Of a stretch of DNA of 64,000 nt, positions 1-10,433 are shown one piece after another; position 1 is the first letter of the stretch, and every line of letters starts with the position of its first letter. The stretch comes from Phymorhynchus buccinoides (lineage: Eukaryota > Mollusca > Gastropoda > Neogastropoda > Raphitomidae): the NCBI GenBank assembly GCA_017654935.2, contig CM065683.1, positions 4,413,089 through 4,477,088 of the forward strand, given 5' to 3'. The translations under genes were made by a program, and so were the position numbers. Under the pieces are notes generated by a model. It was not told the DNA's origin and ran no database searches. It saw only the letters and a list, made by a program, of their open reading frames with translations.

Positions 1-329
1 TCCTACATGCATGTATTATTTCACTCTCTGCATATATATATAAAATGTGTTCGGTCATACTGAGAGTGAGAAGCACCACCACAGAGTGACAGACATGATA
101 AACATATCATACAGTACAAACACATGCATGCTCGCACGTGTGCGGACGCACACGCTCCCTCTCTCTTTTTTCTATCTCAATCACACACAAACAGCCATTA
201 TTGCATGCACACGTATGTGTACACAATTATGCTTGCATGCTTTAGCGAGGAAGAGTAAACATGAGCGCACATGCTCTCTCTCACACACAGACACGCACAC
301 ACATGCACACACACACATGCACGTGTGCA

Positions 330-387
<58 letters not shown>

Positions 388-590
388 CGCTTTCTCAAAA
401 AGAGGGGAGGAGTATAGGTAAACGATGAGGACAAGAGAGAGGGAGAGAGAGATTTGTTGTGTGTTTCTTTTTCTTTTCTCATTTTCTTATATTGTTGGCA
501 AAATGAAAACAAGCCTGTGCTTATTCTTTTCCAGCATTAAAAAAAAGATTTGTTCGTTCATTCTTTCTCACACTCACATACACACACAAA

Positions 591-592
<2 letters not shown>
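1..592. repeat. Non-coding DNA with (CT)n microsatellite
   Basis: No gene is seen. A pure CT tract of about 55 bp occupies roughly 331-385, preceded by a degenerate CA/TG-rich stretch (about 280-330) and followed by short GA-rich sequence near 428-452. Open frames here encode only Leu/Ser, His/Thr or Arg/Glu dipeptide runs created by the repeats, so they are not treated as genes. Confidence 0.9.
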
Positions 593-660
<68 letters not shown>

Positions 661-669
661 ACACATGTA

Positions 670-743
<74 letters not shown>

Positions 744-770
744 CACACACATGTACACACACACACACAT

Positions 771-838
<68 letters not shown>
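593..838. repeat. (AC)n microsatellite with ACATGTAC interruptions
   Basis: About 245 bp of almost pure AC dinucleotide. It is interrupted near 655-672 and four times near 738-773 by ACATGTAC, a self-complementary octamer. It ends in a short (GCAC) variant at about 833-846. Long open frames in both directions are artefacts of the repeat. Confidence 0.95.
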
Positions 839-1002
839 GCACGCACATTTGAAAAACAAACAAACAACAGCAAACAGACGAAAACATGAAGCAATGAAGC
901 AAACAAAATCTGATTGTGTGTCCCTAGCCTTGAAATTGAATTCCCTTCTACTGAGTATTTAGCATGACATTCACTGCTTGACCTTTCCCCTTTTCCACTT
1001 TG

Positions 1003-1004
<2 letters not shown>

Positions 1005-1086
<82 letters not shown>

Positions 1087-1386
1087 CAGACAGACAGACA
1101 GACTGACAGACACTGAGACAGAGGGACAGAGACAGAAAGTGGGGAAGAAAGATGTTGAGGAATAGGTTGAAGGTTCATGAAGGAATAAAGACAGCCAGAA
1201 AGAGAGGAGGAGTATACTGTATAGGTAAATGATGAGGACAAGAGAGAGAGAGGGAGAGAGAGATGGTAAGGTGGGTAGGTAAATTTTAAGAACAAGAAAG
1301 ATAGAGAGACTGAGAGAGAGAGAGATACAGAGAAAGAGAGAGAGAGAGGCTCTGAAAGAGAGAGAGACTCGGAGAGAGAGAGAGAC
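1005..1386. repeat. (GA)n and (GACA)n microsatellite block
   Basis: A pure GA tract (about 1005-1078) passes directly into GACA tetranucleotides (about 1079-1111). After about 100 bp of mixed sequence, imperfect GA-rich DNA resumes at about 1237-1386. Between 839 and 1004 there is only unremarkable AT-rich sequence. Confidence 0.92.
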
Positions 1387-1769
1387 ACTTGACACTTGAA
1401 AAACTTTATTACGCAAGGATTGAGATTTTAGGCCAGGCCTATTCTTACAATCTGTCCTTGAGACGGAAACAAGACTAATACAAAGCGATAAGGCAAACAG
1501 ATCATTATAATATGAACATGCATGATGATACAAGACATCAAAGTAAACAAAATTAGAGCAAAATAACATAAACAAATAACTAACAAGTAGGGGGGGGGGG
1601 GGGGGGAGGCACAAGAAAAGAGAGAGAGAGAGAGAGAACTTGAACTTGAAATGTTTAAATGAGGATAAACTGAATAAGCAAAACAATACTTCTTTTCATC
1701 AGGTCCTCAAACAAATAAAATAATAAGCAAGCAAAATTGAAAAAAAAAAAGAATAGACAAACAAACAGC
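1387..1769 (-). repeat. Possible retroposon 3' tails plus poly-G run
   Basis: Read on the minus strand, 1450-1387 ends with an AATAAA-type signal followed by TTTTTCAAGTGTCAAGTG and then a CT tract; 1650-1638 shows a similar CAAGTTCAAGTTC end. This looks like the 3' end of a polyadenylated retroposon with a short reiterated tail. A G17 run lies at 1590-1606 and a GA tract at about 1620-1637. No coding sequence of the putative element is recognised, so the assignment is an inference from the tail only. The Ty3/Gypsy element begins directly after 1769. Confidence 0.35.
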
Positions 1770-3816
1770 TGTAACCCACTCCTCGTAAAACCCCAAATTA
1801 CCAATTTACAGGAGCGGGACTCGGGTTCGGGTTGAGCTACAAAACTAGAGCGTTAGAGTCAATCTTTCAGAGAGTCTTCCAGAGACACAAAAACACCGAG
1901 ATTCGGTATGAGTTCACTGATTTATTAAAATAAAAACAACTTGAAAAATAAACAAACAAATGAATAATCTTAAAAGTCCAAACCCAAAGAAATGTTATCC
2001 AATTACACTAACTAGCTAAATGATACCGCCAGTGTCAAATTCAAACAAGATTGATATAACAAAAGAAATAAGAAGAATCACTGAGAGGCGAATTGGGTTT
2101 AAAATTAGAAATAGGCAAAGAAAGGAAAGAAGAATATGCGCTCCTGAAAGATAAACAATATTAAGCATTAATATTTATCAACTAAAACCTAAAATGACTA
2201 AAAATAACATTATAACAATGCGATCATGTTTTACTTTGATTTCACCATCAGGTATCAACTAATAAAATAACATCAAATCAAACAAAGCAATTATTACTAA
2301 CAGACCTGAAAATAACCGAATGTAAACTTACCGGTACATTATTTTCACACAACACAAATATAAAACATGCTTAAAAAGTCATACTCCCATTAATCCATTA
2401 TAACTATAAGCAACTACAGCACAAAATTGTTACACTTGTTACACAACAGAATACTCTGACTGGTAGTGGTATGCACTTGGATAACTCAAACCGAGTTCCC
2501 TCAAAATATTATTGGTTTCCAATAATCCATTTACCCCGAGCTGATGCCACAGCTATTCAAAACCAAAACCAAAATATCATGGAAAAGTCAAGTTATGTCT
2601 AACTCATATTGAGGTGACCACATGGAACACCCAGTTAGGCTATACTACTTTCCATGGATGAATAATCCTATTCATCCTCAACAACTAGCCTTCCCCTGGT
2701 AGAAGCATAATAATTTTACATTCTAATTACATGATCTACACCACATGGCTAGTTGCAATGTTCTCTTTATACCATTTCTAAAAGAGAACATTTCCATCCA
2801 GAACTTTCCAATAGTTTATCCCAAAAATACCTTTAACCAGTCAGTATATTTTACCTTAAAACCCACACAAAAATAAAACACAAGAACATTCATTCATGAA
2901 TACCAAAATAACATCCAAATAATACAACCAAATCCCTAAACTCACTGATGTTCTTTGCATCAGTCAAATTACAGCTTGCCACGACTCTTTGTCTCCCCTT
3001 TCACCTTGCCTCATGGTATCAGCCATGTGGCTCTCACAATGAACTACTGGCACAGCTCTTTGTCTCCCCTTTCACCTTGCCTCATGGTATCAGCCATGTG
3101 GCTCTCACAATGAACTACACACAGCTCTTTGTCTCCCCTTTCACCTTGCCTCATGGTATCACTTGGGCTGTAACAGTTTGGCAAACCCTATTATTGCTGT
3201 GGCTCTCACAATGAACTACAACCTGGCCTTTTAATTCAGTCTTCACTATAATTTAATTTACAATATTACTCTACAGCTGTATTAGTATTACATTTCTATT
3301 AACACCAAAGACTAAAATGACCATAATTACTATACCTTGTCCAGGCACGCTCTAGGTCTTCTTTCTTTTCAATGAGAGACTTCTACTCTAGGTCTTCACC
3401 CTTTCAAGTCTGGTGGAACACTGACAGAAAAGTTGTAAAGGAAATAGGAAGTCCTATTGAAACAGGAAGTTAAAATGCGGATTAGTTAAAATAAGAATTT
3501 GTAACAATAATAACATTTTACTTTATTCTTTTCAAATAACTTCGCATAAAATCTTAAATATATAGTAGAACTAAATAATCATTACTATGTACCTGTTTTC
3601 TTTAATATAGTTTTCTTTCATTTATAATTACTTCCTAAAGCAATCCAAGGGAAGTAAATCAACTGTCTGTTACTAGTGTTAGTAGAAGAGAGTTATGTCC
3701 CCTGTGCTCCTTATTTATTATTCTCTTCTCTGTCTCTGTCTCTCTCTCTCTGTCTCTGTCTCTGTCTCTGGCATGTAAATCCTCCTAAACTTAGCCATCA
3801 GTTGGAGGAGGTTACA
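1770..3816 (-). repeat. 3' LTR of the Gypsy element (2047 bp)
   Basis: Starts TGTAACC and ends GGTTACA on the plus strand, a perfect 7-bp terminal inverted repeat with canonical TG...CA ends. It matches 10434-12407 along most of its length. Differences from the other LTR are about a dozen substitutions, a ~70-bp tandem triplication at about 2975-3175, loss of a segment present in the other copy at about 11716-11940, and the outer 141 bp (3676-3816) that the other LTR lacks. That outer part includes a CT/GTCTCT-rich stretch at about 3721-3771. At about 2 kb the LTR is long for a Gypsy element. Confidence 0.93.
2975..3185. repeat. ~70-bp tandem repeat inside the 3' LTR (3 copies)
   Basis: The unit contains CTCTTTGTCTCCCCTTTCAC and ends with CTCACAATGAACTAC. 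Copies begin near 2985, 3056 and 3125 (spacing 71 and 69 bp); the third copy is interrupted after CATGGTATCA. The 5' LTR has one copy of this unit, at about 11644-11713. The expansion therefore arose in, or was lost from, one LTR after they were duplicated by reverse transcription. Confidence 0.9.
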
Positions 3817-3830
3817 CTCACCCCTCCAAA
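3817..3830 (-). promoter_or_regulatory. Polypurine tract
   Basis: On the minus strand the bases immediately before the 3' LTR read TTTTGGAGGGGTGAG followed by TGTAACC. A purine run directly abutting the LTR is the expected primer for plus-strand DNA synthesis. The segment 3831-4058 between pol and this tract is AT-rich and has no ORF of note. Confidence 0.85.
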
Positions 3831-4058
3831 ATGAGAATGTTCCTATTTTTATAAAAGACGGAACATTTCTTCAAATGCCTTTAACATCTTGAGAAAAAAT
3901 AAAGGAATTACAATCTGAATAAAACACAACACAAAGTTTATAACATCACCAACAAAAAACAAAAATTAAACACTACAAATGTTTACGTTACACGACCTCA
4001 TGGCGTGCTAACAAAACAAAATATAGCACTCAACACCGGTAATTCAATTGTATACCCT

Positions 4059-7000
4059 CTATTCCGCTCCTGCGGTCCTCAAAAGATATCTGCAGATATC
4101 TCGCATAGCTGTCACAACGTGACAGGACACACGGAAATTAGTTTCCTTTTCCTGCTGGAGAAGATTATCCATATCTCTCCTCATTTGTACCAAATCTGTC
4201 AGGTTGGTACAGTTCGCCTCAAAACGATGAACAAGATTCATCCGTTCCACAGGTTTTTGAGTTCTCCCTGACCGTCTCAATGGTGGCTGAGAACTTTCTT
4301 CCCTTTCCACTTGCTCATCTTCAGGATGAATGCTGTCTGTTTCTGACCCCTCTTCTTCTAAATCCATGGCTTGTTCCTCAACTTGATCTTCTTCTGAACT
4401 TTCTTCAGATATATCTTCTTCCTCTCCTTCACTTAGCATTCTATCTTCATCTTCATGAACATCCATGTTTTCTCCTTGAGGTTCTGCATCCCCTTGAGCT
4501 AAGTGTTGTTTACTTTCTTCCCCACCATCACCAAAAAATGGTTCTTGCTCCCTTCTTCCTGGAACAAAGTATGGGGCATCTGGTCGCAGTTCCTGCGTAG
4601 GAGGAAAGTTTACTTTCACCTCTACAGTGTCTACCCAATCCTCTTGATACGCAGGACAACTTTCCTCCCTATCTGGACCTTTCTGTCTTTTTGCTATCCG
4701 CTTTGGTTCTGTCTTCTCTTCTTCAAACTCTTCACCTAGCATACCTATTGGCAGCAATACATTCCTATGCAAAGTTCGTACAGGCCCTGAACTTCTTTCT
4801 GGCTTTACAGTGTACACTGGTAGTCCATGTGACTTGGAAACTACCGTGTATACGTCCTTCTCCCACCTGTCGCAGACTTTTGAGTCCAGCCTTGGTCCCA
4901 ATCTTCTTACAAGGACTCTGTCCCCAGGTTCCAAATCTGCGGCATGTGCTCTGACATCATACCTTGCTTTGTTTTGTTGAGCCGTCTTTTTCATTTGGTC
5001 TTGCGCACGTTGGTAAGCTTCTCCTAAGGTTCGCTTCAGTTCTTTTACATACTGTTTGGTTGTTTGGACACCCTTGTTTAGATTAATTCCAAAAGCCAGG
5101 TCAATTGGCAATCTTGGGTGTCGCCCGAAGAAAAGGTAATAAGGACTGAAACCTGTACTTTCATGGATGGAAGAATTGTACGCATGTACAACTGGCTGCA
5201 AAAATTTTCTCCAGTCTTTCTTTTGATCATCCTCTAAGGTGCGTAGCATGCCAATCAGAGTACGATTCCAACGTTCAACAGGGTTACTTTGTGGATGATA
5301 GGATGATGTACGCACCTTATCAATCCCTGCTATCCTACATACTTCTTTCAACATTTCCGATTCAAAATCTCTCCCTTGATCTGTCAGGATTTTGCTTGGA
5401 AAACCATACACCATAAAGAATTTGCTCCACAGAGTAGCTGCAACAGTCTTGGCAGTCTGATCTCTGGTTAGAAAAGCTTGTGCAAATTTAGTAAAGTGAT
5501 CCATGACAACCAAAATGTTCTGTTTCACACCTTTGAGCTCAATGGTTAGAAAATCAATAGATAATAGTTGCAACGGGTATGTTGAAGTCAATGAATGCAT
5601 TTCTGCTCTCTGTGGTTGCGCTTTACTACGTTTACACCTCATGCAACGTTCAATCCTCTTCTTCAGATCAGTGGCCATGAAAGGCCAGAAATATCTTCTC
5701 CTAGCCTGCCGGATAGCACCATCAAAGTGGGTGTGAAATAGATCTTCGTGAACTCCCTTCATTGCTTCTTCTCTGTGCGATTTGGGTATCACTAACTGTT
5801 CAACAGGTTGTCCATGCACATCAACTGTTTTACGATACAAAACTCCTTGTTTGAGATGTAATTTTCCTTGTTCTCTAGCAAAAATGCGAAGAGCAGCAGA
5901 ACCTTCTTGTTGATTTTTCATATCTAGTCTCTTTTTTGCTTCTAAATGCTGGATGACTACTGCTATTTCATTGTCTGCTCGTTGCAAATGTCGCCATTCT
6001 TTTTGGGTCACAGCATCAATTATTACGTCAGGTTCTAATATATCATCAGGGATTTTGGTGGGATCTTTCAAAATCTGGTCTACAGCTGGGAAAGAAAATT
6101 CATTATGCAGATCTTTTCCCAGTTCAGCACCATTTTCCCTTGTTGCTTCTATTCCCAACCTGTTGCTATTTGCTTCATAAATCCCATGAGCTTGACATAC
6201 AGCTTGTAGTTCACATTGCTTGATTTCTGTTCTTTCCCCGCAGTCGTCTTCAACTGGCTTAGCCTTACTTAACAGAAAGTCAATCTTTTCTTTGGTTTTC
6301 AGATACTCATCATCTTCTTTTGTTGGTTCTTGTGGGAGGCGAGACAGTGAGTCGGCATCTATATGTGTTGATCCCTTTTTGTACCTAATCTCTAGATCAT
6401 ACACTGACAGTCCAGCTAACCATCTGTGACTGGTTGCATCAAGTTTTGCCGTCTTTAAGACGTAACACAAAGGATTGTTATCTGTATACACAATGACTTT
6501 ACAACCTAGCACATAGTCATGGAACTTTTCAAGTGCCCACTTGAGGGCTAAGAATTCTCGCTTATGTGCGGGGTAATTTGACTCTGTCTTGTTTAAGCCC
6601 CTACTCGCATAGGCAATGACTTTCTGCTGCTCATTCTGGTATTGGTACAGAACAGCTCCTAGTCCAAAACCACTTGCATCACAATTCAAACTGAAAGTCT
6701 TTGACTTGTCTGCTATCCCCATAACCGGCTCCGAAGACAAGATTTCAAGCAATTTCTCAAAAGCATCTTGGTGCTCACTTCCCCACAGATGTGATATGTC
6801 TGATGACAAATTCAGTGTTGGTTGGTCTCCCTTCATCTTTTTCTTCTTTTTCTTGGATGGTACATAACCAGCTGTCAAGTTGAACAGTGGTCGAGCAATC
6901 TGAGCAAATTTAGGCACAAAACGTCGGTAAAAACCTGCGAATCCAAGGTATGACTTGACGTCCCTGACCGTCTTTGGCACAGGCCATTCTCGCAAAGCTT

Positions 7001-9203
7001 TTACCTTGTCTGGATCTGGTTTGACACCATCTTTTGAGATAACAAAACCCAAATGCCTCACCTCAGATGTTCCAAAAATGCATTTTTCTGGATCAAGTTT
7101 AAGTTTGAAACACCTTAACCTACTGAGGGCTGATATGGTCCGTTCTTCAAGTTCCTCAAGAGTTTTGCCATGAACTAAGATATCGTCAAGGAAGACGATC
7201 AGATCCACTAAGTTCATGTCAGCAAATACTCTTTCCATAAGCCTTTGGAAACAACTACCTGAATTCTTTAATCCCATAGGCATGCGCAGCCACTGGTAAG
7301 TCCCAATCGGTGTTGTAAATGCTGAGACGCGTTGGGCACGCTCTGTCAACGGAACCTGATAATAGGCCTTTGACAAGTCCATCGTCGAGAAATATTGCGC
7401 CCCATTCAACGTCAAAAACAAATCCTCAACCTTAGGTATTGCATAGTTGTCTTTAACTATGCGGCTGTTCACTCGTCGATAATCGACACACATCCTTAAT
7501 GCACCTGATTTCTTCCTGACAACAACAATAGGAGAACTAAAGTCACTTACAGAAGGTACAATAATATTTGCATCTAGCAAACCTTGGATGTGCTGTCTCA
7601 CTTCCTCCAATTCTCCAGGCGGTAATGGTCTGGGTCTTTCTCGTATAGGGGGTCCTGGCTCTAATGCGATGTCACATTCTGCTGTGTCCACGTTACCTAT
7701 GTCAAATTCATTTTCAATGAACACATCACGAAACGTTTGCAACTTCGCTTCAAAGCGGCATTTCCACTCTTCTGGAGTGTTTTCTCCAAAGTGAAATGTC
7801 ATTGGTGGTTTGTCGGTAGGTGAAGTCACCTTTTGTTGTGCTGCTGAAAAACAAACATTAGAGTCTTTTTCTTGTTCATCATTGTTAACTATTGTATCTA
7901 AAGCATGCAACACACCATCAATGGAATATTCTGTTTCAAATGAAATAACATCAGCAATAATTTGATTCTTCTTCAACACAATATCGTGGTCTGAAACATT
8001 TTGCACACAAAGTTTCAAAAAAGACAAATTTTCAACAGGGACCTTGCATGCAATGATCCTTAATCCTTCTTCCAAAACATTTTCTTCAGGTCCTTGAATT
8101 AATACAGAAGCTAAATTTTGTCCAGCAATCCCTCTTCCCACCGCTTTAACATCAACAACATCTCCCGCGGGAATCCGTACCTGTCTCTCACGCACTCTCA
8201 CACATCCAATCTTTCCATCTTTGTCCATGTTCTGCATGTTCGCGTACATGAGGGCCACTTCACACCTAATAGGGATGTGGGAGTAAAAGAACTTCCCTGA
8301 ACGTTCTTGACAGTGAGACGCGAACAGCTTCAATGTGTTAGTGCCTATAATTACAGGAATCTGATCACTAAAACTTGTGTCCGCACCTACCAGTGCCACA
8401 GTTTCTACTGCCTTTCCAGTTCCCACGACATCTTCCGGTAGCGTCACAGATACCTGTACAAACCCCTTATAAGCTACTGTATGCCCCCCTGCCCCAATCA
8501 CCCTGAAATCCCTCCCTATTTCCTCCATCGATTTCAGTTCAACAGATTGTAAGTGTTGGTTATAAAACGACTCAGAGATCACAGTCACTTGTGATCCACT
8601 GTCAAGGAGACAGGTAGTGGGCACACCGTCTATGGTCAGTAGTGACTGACAACTAGGCCCTACTAATGCTTGCATTGAAATGTCCTTCCCCCTATTTTCC
8701 CCACCAATTTCCAGTTCAGCTAAGACACAATCTGATTTTAGCTGTATGGATTTCTTTGAAACATTCTGTACAGTCAGACTCACTCGCGGAGTAGTCTCGT
8801 CGAATACTTTTGCGGACCGTATGTTGAGTCCTTTGGGTAATGTCTCTCCTGTCCGGGGATATACCACAACATTTTGAACTGGTCGGGATTGAATGATTTG
8901 ACCCCCTAATTCTAATGTCTGTCCCGGCGGCAGTTCTATCTTAGTGTTAGGGTGTACTGTCACTGGTTTGAGTACCAGCAGGCCCTGGTCCACTGCTTCT
9001 ACCCCCAGCTTGGCACGGGCTGCGTCGATCATGAGACTATCAGTCGCCTTAGCCGTGGGGCGTCCCTCACCTACGGCCGCAATCCGTTTCCCGACTTCTG
9101 TCGGAAATGCTGCCGTCTCTCCTCTTCTCTCTGCGCGACTAAGTCTGGGTTGGGGGGATTGGTGCACCTGGCCCTGTGGTGTCCCATTTGTCCGCACCGC
9201 CAA
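4059..9203 (-). CDS. Gypsy Pol polyprotein (PR-RT-RNase H-IN)
   Basis: A 1714-residue polyprotein processed to the enzymes that copy and integrate the element. The aspartic protease has LLDSGS at about 199-204. The reverse transcriptase spans about 530-720 with MDLSKAYYQ (608-616) and catalytic FLDD (671-674), a variant of YxDD. RNase H spans about 835-955 with NCDASG (D842) and TDNN (D908). The integrase has an H..H/C187-type zinc finger at about 1152-1190 (ending CMRC) and catalytic D1217, D1275 and E1310, spacing D-58-D-35-E as expected. A basic/GDRVLVR segment and a Glu/Asp-rich tail (about 1530-1640) follow. A lysine run (KKKKKK) lies between RT and RNase H. The first Met lies inside gag, 133 bp before the gag stop and in the -1 frame, so pol is probably made by frameshifting and the true N-terminus is not this Met. 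No disruption is seen. Confidence 0.95.
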   Translation of the reverse strand: MAVRTNGTPQGQVHQSPQPRLSRAERRGETAAFPTEVGKRIAAVGEGRPTAKATDSLMIDAARAKLGVEAVDQGLLVLKPVTVHPNTKIELPPGQTLELGGQIIQSRPVQNVVVYPRTGETLPKGLNIRSAKVFDETTPRVSLTVQNVSKKSIQLKSDCVLAELEIGGENRGKDISMQALVGPSCQSLLTIDGVPTTCLLDSGSQVTVISESFYNQHLQSVELKSMEEIGRDFRVIGAGGHTVAYKGFVQVSVTLPEDVVGTGKAVETVALVGADTSFSDQIPVIIGTNTLKLFASHCQERSGKFFYSHIPIRCEVALMYANMQNMDKDGKIGCVRVRERQVRIPAGDVVDVKAVGRGIAGQNLASVLIQGPEENVLEEGLRIIACKVPVENLSFLKLCVQNVSDHDIVLKKNQIIADVISFETEYSIDGVLHALDTIVNNDEQEKDSNVCFSAAQQKVTSPTDKPPMTFHFGENTPEEWKCRFEAKLQTFRDVFIENEFDIGNVDTAECDIALEPGPPIRERPRPLPPGELEEVRQHIQGLLDANIIVPSVSDFSSPIVVVRKKSGALRMCVDYRRVNSRIVKDNYAIPKVEDLFLTLNGAQYFSTMDLSKAYYQVPLTERAQRVSAFTTPIGTYQWLRMPMGLKNSGSCFQRLMERVFADMNLVDLIVFLDDILVHGKTLEELEERTISALSRLRCFKLKLDPEKCIFGTSEVRHLGFVISKDGVKPDPDKVKALREWPVPKTVRDVKSYLGFAGFYRRFVPKFAQIARPLFNLTAGYVPSKKKKKKMKGDQPTLNLSSDISHLWGSEHQDAFEKLLEILSSEPVMGIADKSKTFSLNCDASGFGLGAVLYQYQNEQQKVIAYASRGLNKTESNYPAHKREFLALKWALEKFHDYVLGCKVIVYTDNNPLCYVLKTAKLDATSHRWLAGLSVYDLEIRYKKGSTHIDADSLSRLPQEPTKEDDEYLKTKEKIDFLLSKAKPVEDDCGERTEIKQCELQAVCQAHGIYEANSNRLGIEATRENGAELGKDLHNEFSFPAVDQILKDPTKIPDDILEPDVIIDAVTQKEWRHLQRADNEIAVVIQHLEAKKRLDMKNQQEGSAALRIFAREQGKLHLKQGVLYRKTVDVHGQPVEQLVIPKSHREEAMKGVHEDLFHTHFDGAIRQARRRYFWPFMATDLKKRIERCMRCKRSKAQPQRAEMHSLTSTYPLQLLSIDFLTIELKGVKQNILVVMDHFTKFAQAFLTRDQTAKTVAATLWSKFFMVYGFPSKILTDQGRDFESEMLKEVCRIAGIDKVRTSSYHPQSNPVERWNRTLIGMLRTLEDDQKKDWRKFLQPVVHAYNSSIHESTGFSPYYLFFGRHPRLPIDLAFGINLNKGVQTTKQYVKELKRTLGEAYQRAQDQMKKTAQQNKARYDVRAHAADLEPGDRVLVRRLGPRLDSKVCDRWEKDVYTVVSKSHGLPVYTVKPERSSGPVRTLHRNVLLPIGMLGEEFEEEKTEPKRIAKRQKGPDREESCPAYQEDWVDTVEVKVNFPPTQELRPDAPYFVPGRREQEPFFGDGGEESKQHLAQGDAEPQGENMDVHEDEDRMLSEGEEEDISEESSEEDQVEEQAMDLEEEGSETDSIHPEDEQVEREESSQPPLRRSGRTQKPVERMNLVHRFEANCTNLTDLVQMRRDMDNLLQQEKETNFRVSCHVVTAMRDICRYLLRTAGAE
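9071..9203 (-). promoter_or_regulatory. gag-pol overlap, probable -1 frameshift region
   Basis: pol lies in the -1 frame relative to gag across this overlap. A run of six G on the plus strand at 9152-9157 (six C on the coding strand, in gag codons AAT-CCC-CCC-AAC) is a candidate slippage point. It is not a classical XXXYYYZ heptamer and no downstream pseudoknot was worked out, so the exact site is undetermined. Confidence 0.5.
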
Positions 9204-10240
9204 CAGTGGGATGGTCTGCGCTGGTTTGGTGGAAAGGTTTTTGGCTTCTCAGCCAGTTGTGCCGTCACCTCCTTCGTGATTTGTCGGATCAGCTGGGGCG
9301 ACACTTCTGTGCTGACCTGCTGTTCTGTGCCAACCTGCTGTGCGTGTTGGTACACCGCAGGTTTTCCCCCCTCCGTCACAAGAAGCGCCGACAGCTCCCT
9401 CACCTTCTTGTACACCTCGGCGAAACCCGGGCTCGCCAATCCTGGTTTCCCAAACTTGTTCCCCAGTTCCAAAACTAAGAGAGGATGCACTGTTTGCATC
9501 CCAACACAGAAAGTTCTGAACAGCTTAGTGTTCAAATCGTCCCTCTTCAGATTCGCGTACTGGTCTATATGCAGAATTTCTGCATATAGACTTCTGAGAA
9601 AGTTTTCAGGCGTTTCTTTTGATGTTATTTTCCTGTTTGCGAAGTCGTTTATCATTTCTGCGGGGTCTGTCAGGGTCCCGAACACCGTTCTTATTGTGTC
9701 CACAATTTCGTCATTTGTGTTGCACTCTGTGATTGTGCCTGCGGCAGCACCCCTAAGGCTGGATACTAACCGGGAATCGCACTCCCTTACATCGTCATTC
9801 TTTAAAAACATTGCCGCCTGTTCTAGCCACCTCTCAACGTCCACTTCTGCACCTCCTTTGGGAGGGTCCCCCGTGAAAACCTTCAAATGATGTTGATTTG
9901 GAAAGTTCACACGAAAGTGTACTGGTGCCGCCTGTGCTGACGCCACCCTCTCTTCCTGTTGACCCAATCTGGAGCTTTTTTCGAACTGAGTCATTAATTG
10001 TCTCAGCTCCCCTATCTCCCGTTCATGCTGCATCGTGAGGTCCGCTATTTTCTTTCTCAGGAGCGTGACCTCATCAGCTGCCCTGCGGGGAAGTTCCAGA
10101 TCCTGCTTCTCCCCATTCACCATCGATCCACCTCCAGCTGCTATTCTGCCTCCTTCTGACGCTTTTTCGTCTCCTTCGAAGACGGCTCCATCCTCTCCAG
10201 CCGGAATTCCATTTCCCCCCGATGCCATCTCTAGTAACAC
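9071..10240 (-). CDS. Gypsy Gag protein with CCHC zinc knuckle
   Basis: A 389-residue ORF upstream of pol on the same strand. It has a low-complexity Gly/Ala/Glu-rich N-terminus, a coiled-coil-like segment (about 55-85), a central region with the hydrophobic/charged pattern of retrotransposon capsids, and a C-terminal zinc knuckle CWRCGQMGHHRARC at 346-359 (CX2CX4HX4C) for RNA binding. Gag would package element RNA into cytoplasmic particles. The start is the first Met after the leader; an internal Met (position 5) is an alternative. It overlaps pol by 133 bp in a different frame. It is intact. Confidence 0.9.
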   Translation of the reverse strand: MLLEMASGGNGIPAGEDGAVFEGDEKASEGGRIAAGGGSMVNGEKQDLELPRRAADEVTLLRKKIADLTMQHEREIGELRQLMTQFEKSSRLGQQEERVASAQAAPVHFRVNFPNQHHLKVFTGDPPKGGAEVDVERWLEQAAMFLKNDDVRECDSRLVSSLRGAAAGTITECNTNDEIVDTIRTVFGTLTDPAEMINDFANRKITSKETPENFLRSLYAEILHIDQYANLKRDDLNTKLFRTFCVGMQTVHPLLVLELGNKFGKPGLASPGFAEVYKKVRELSALLVTEGGKPAVYQHAQQVGTEQQVSTEVSPQLIRQITKEVTAQLAEKPKTFPPNQRRPSHCWRCGQMGHHRARCTNPPNPDLVAQREEERRQHFRQKSGNGLRP

Positions 10241-10309
10241 TTATACTTCTGCTATCAATCTGTGTTCAAACTGACCGGTATCCCTATTGCTTACACTACA
10301 ATTATTCTG

Positions 10310-10349
<40 letters not shown>

Positions 10350-10410
10350 AACAATAATACTCTCTTATGGCTTGAATCTAAAACTTAAGTTCTCTAGAAT
10401 GTCATAGCTC
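10241..10410 (-). other. Untranslated leader of the Gypsy element with A-run
   Basis: A 170-bp segment between primer site and gag. It contains 31 consecutive T on the plus strand (10315-10345), an A31 tract in the transcript, directly upstream of gag. No ORF. Confidence 0.7.
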
Positions 10411-10428
10411 GCCCCTTATTGGGCGCCA
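10411..10428 (-). promoter_or_regulatory. Primer-binding site, tRNA-Lys type
   Basis: On the minus strand, 5 nt after the LTR end, the sequence TGGCGCCCAATAAGGGGC resembles the tRNA-Lys(1,2) primer site used by several retroelements (15 of 18 positions by my recollection of that site). TGGCGCC is complementary to the CCA-bearing tRNA 3' end. Minus-strand DNA synthesis would start here. Confidence 0.8.
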
Positions 10429-10433
10429 TTTTG

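Noticed and set aside
47..902. Overlapping His/Thr, Cys/Val and Leu/Ser-rich ORFs on both strands
   Set aside because: They are translations of AC and CT microsatellites with no other sequence support.
4280..9890. Several plus-strand ORFs opposite the Gypsy gag and pol
   Set aside because: They are antisense shadows of the well-supported minus-strand genes.
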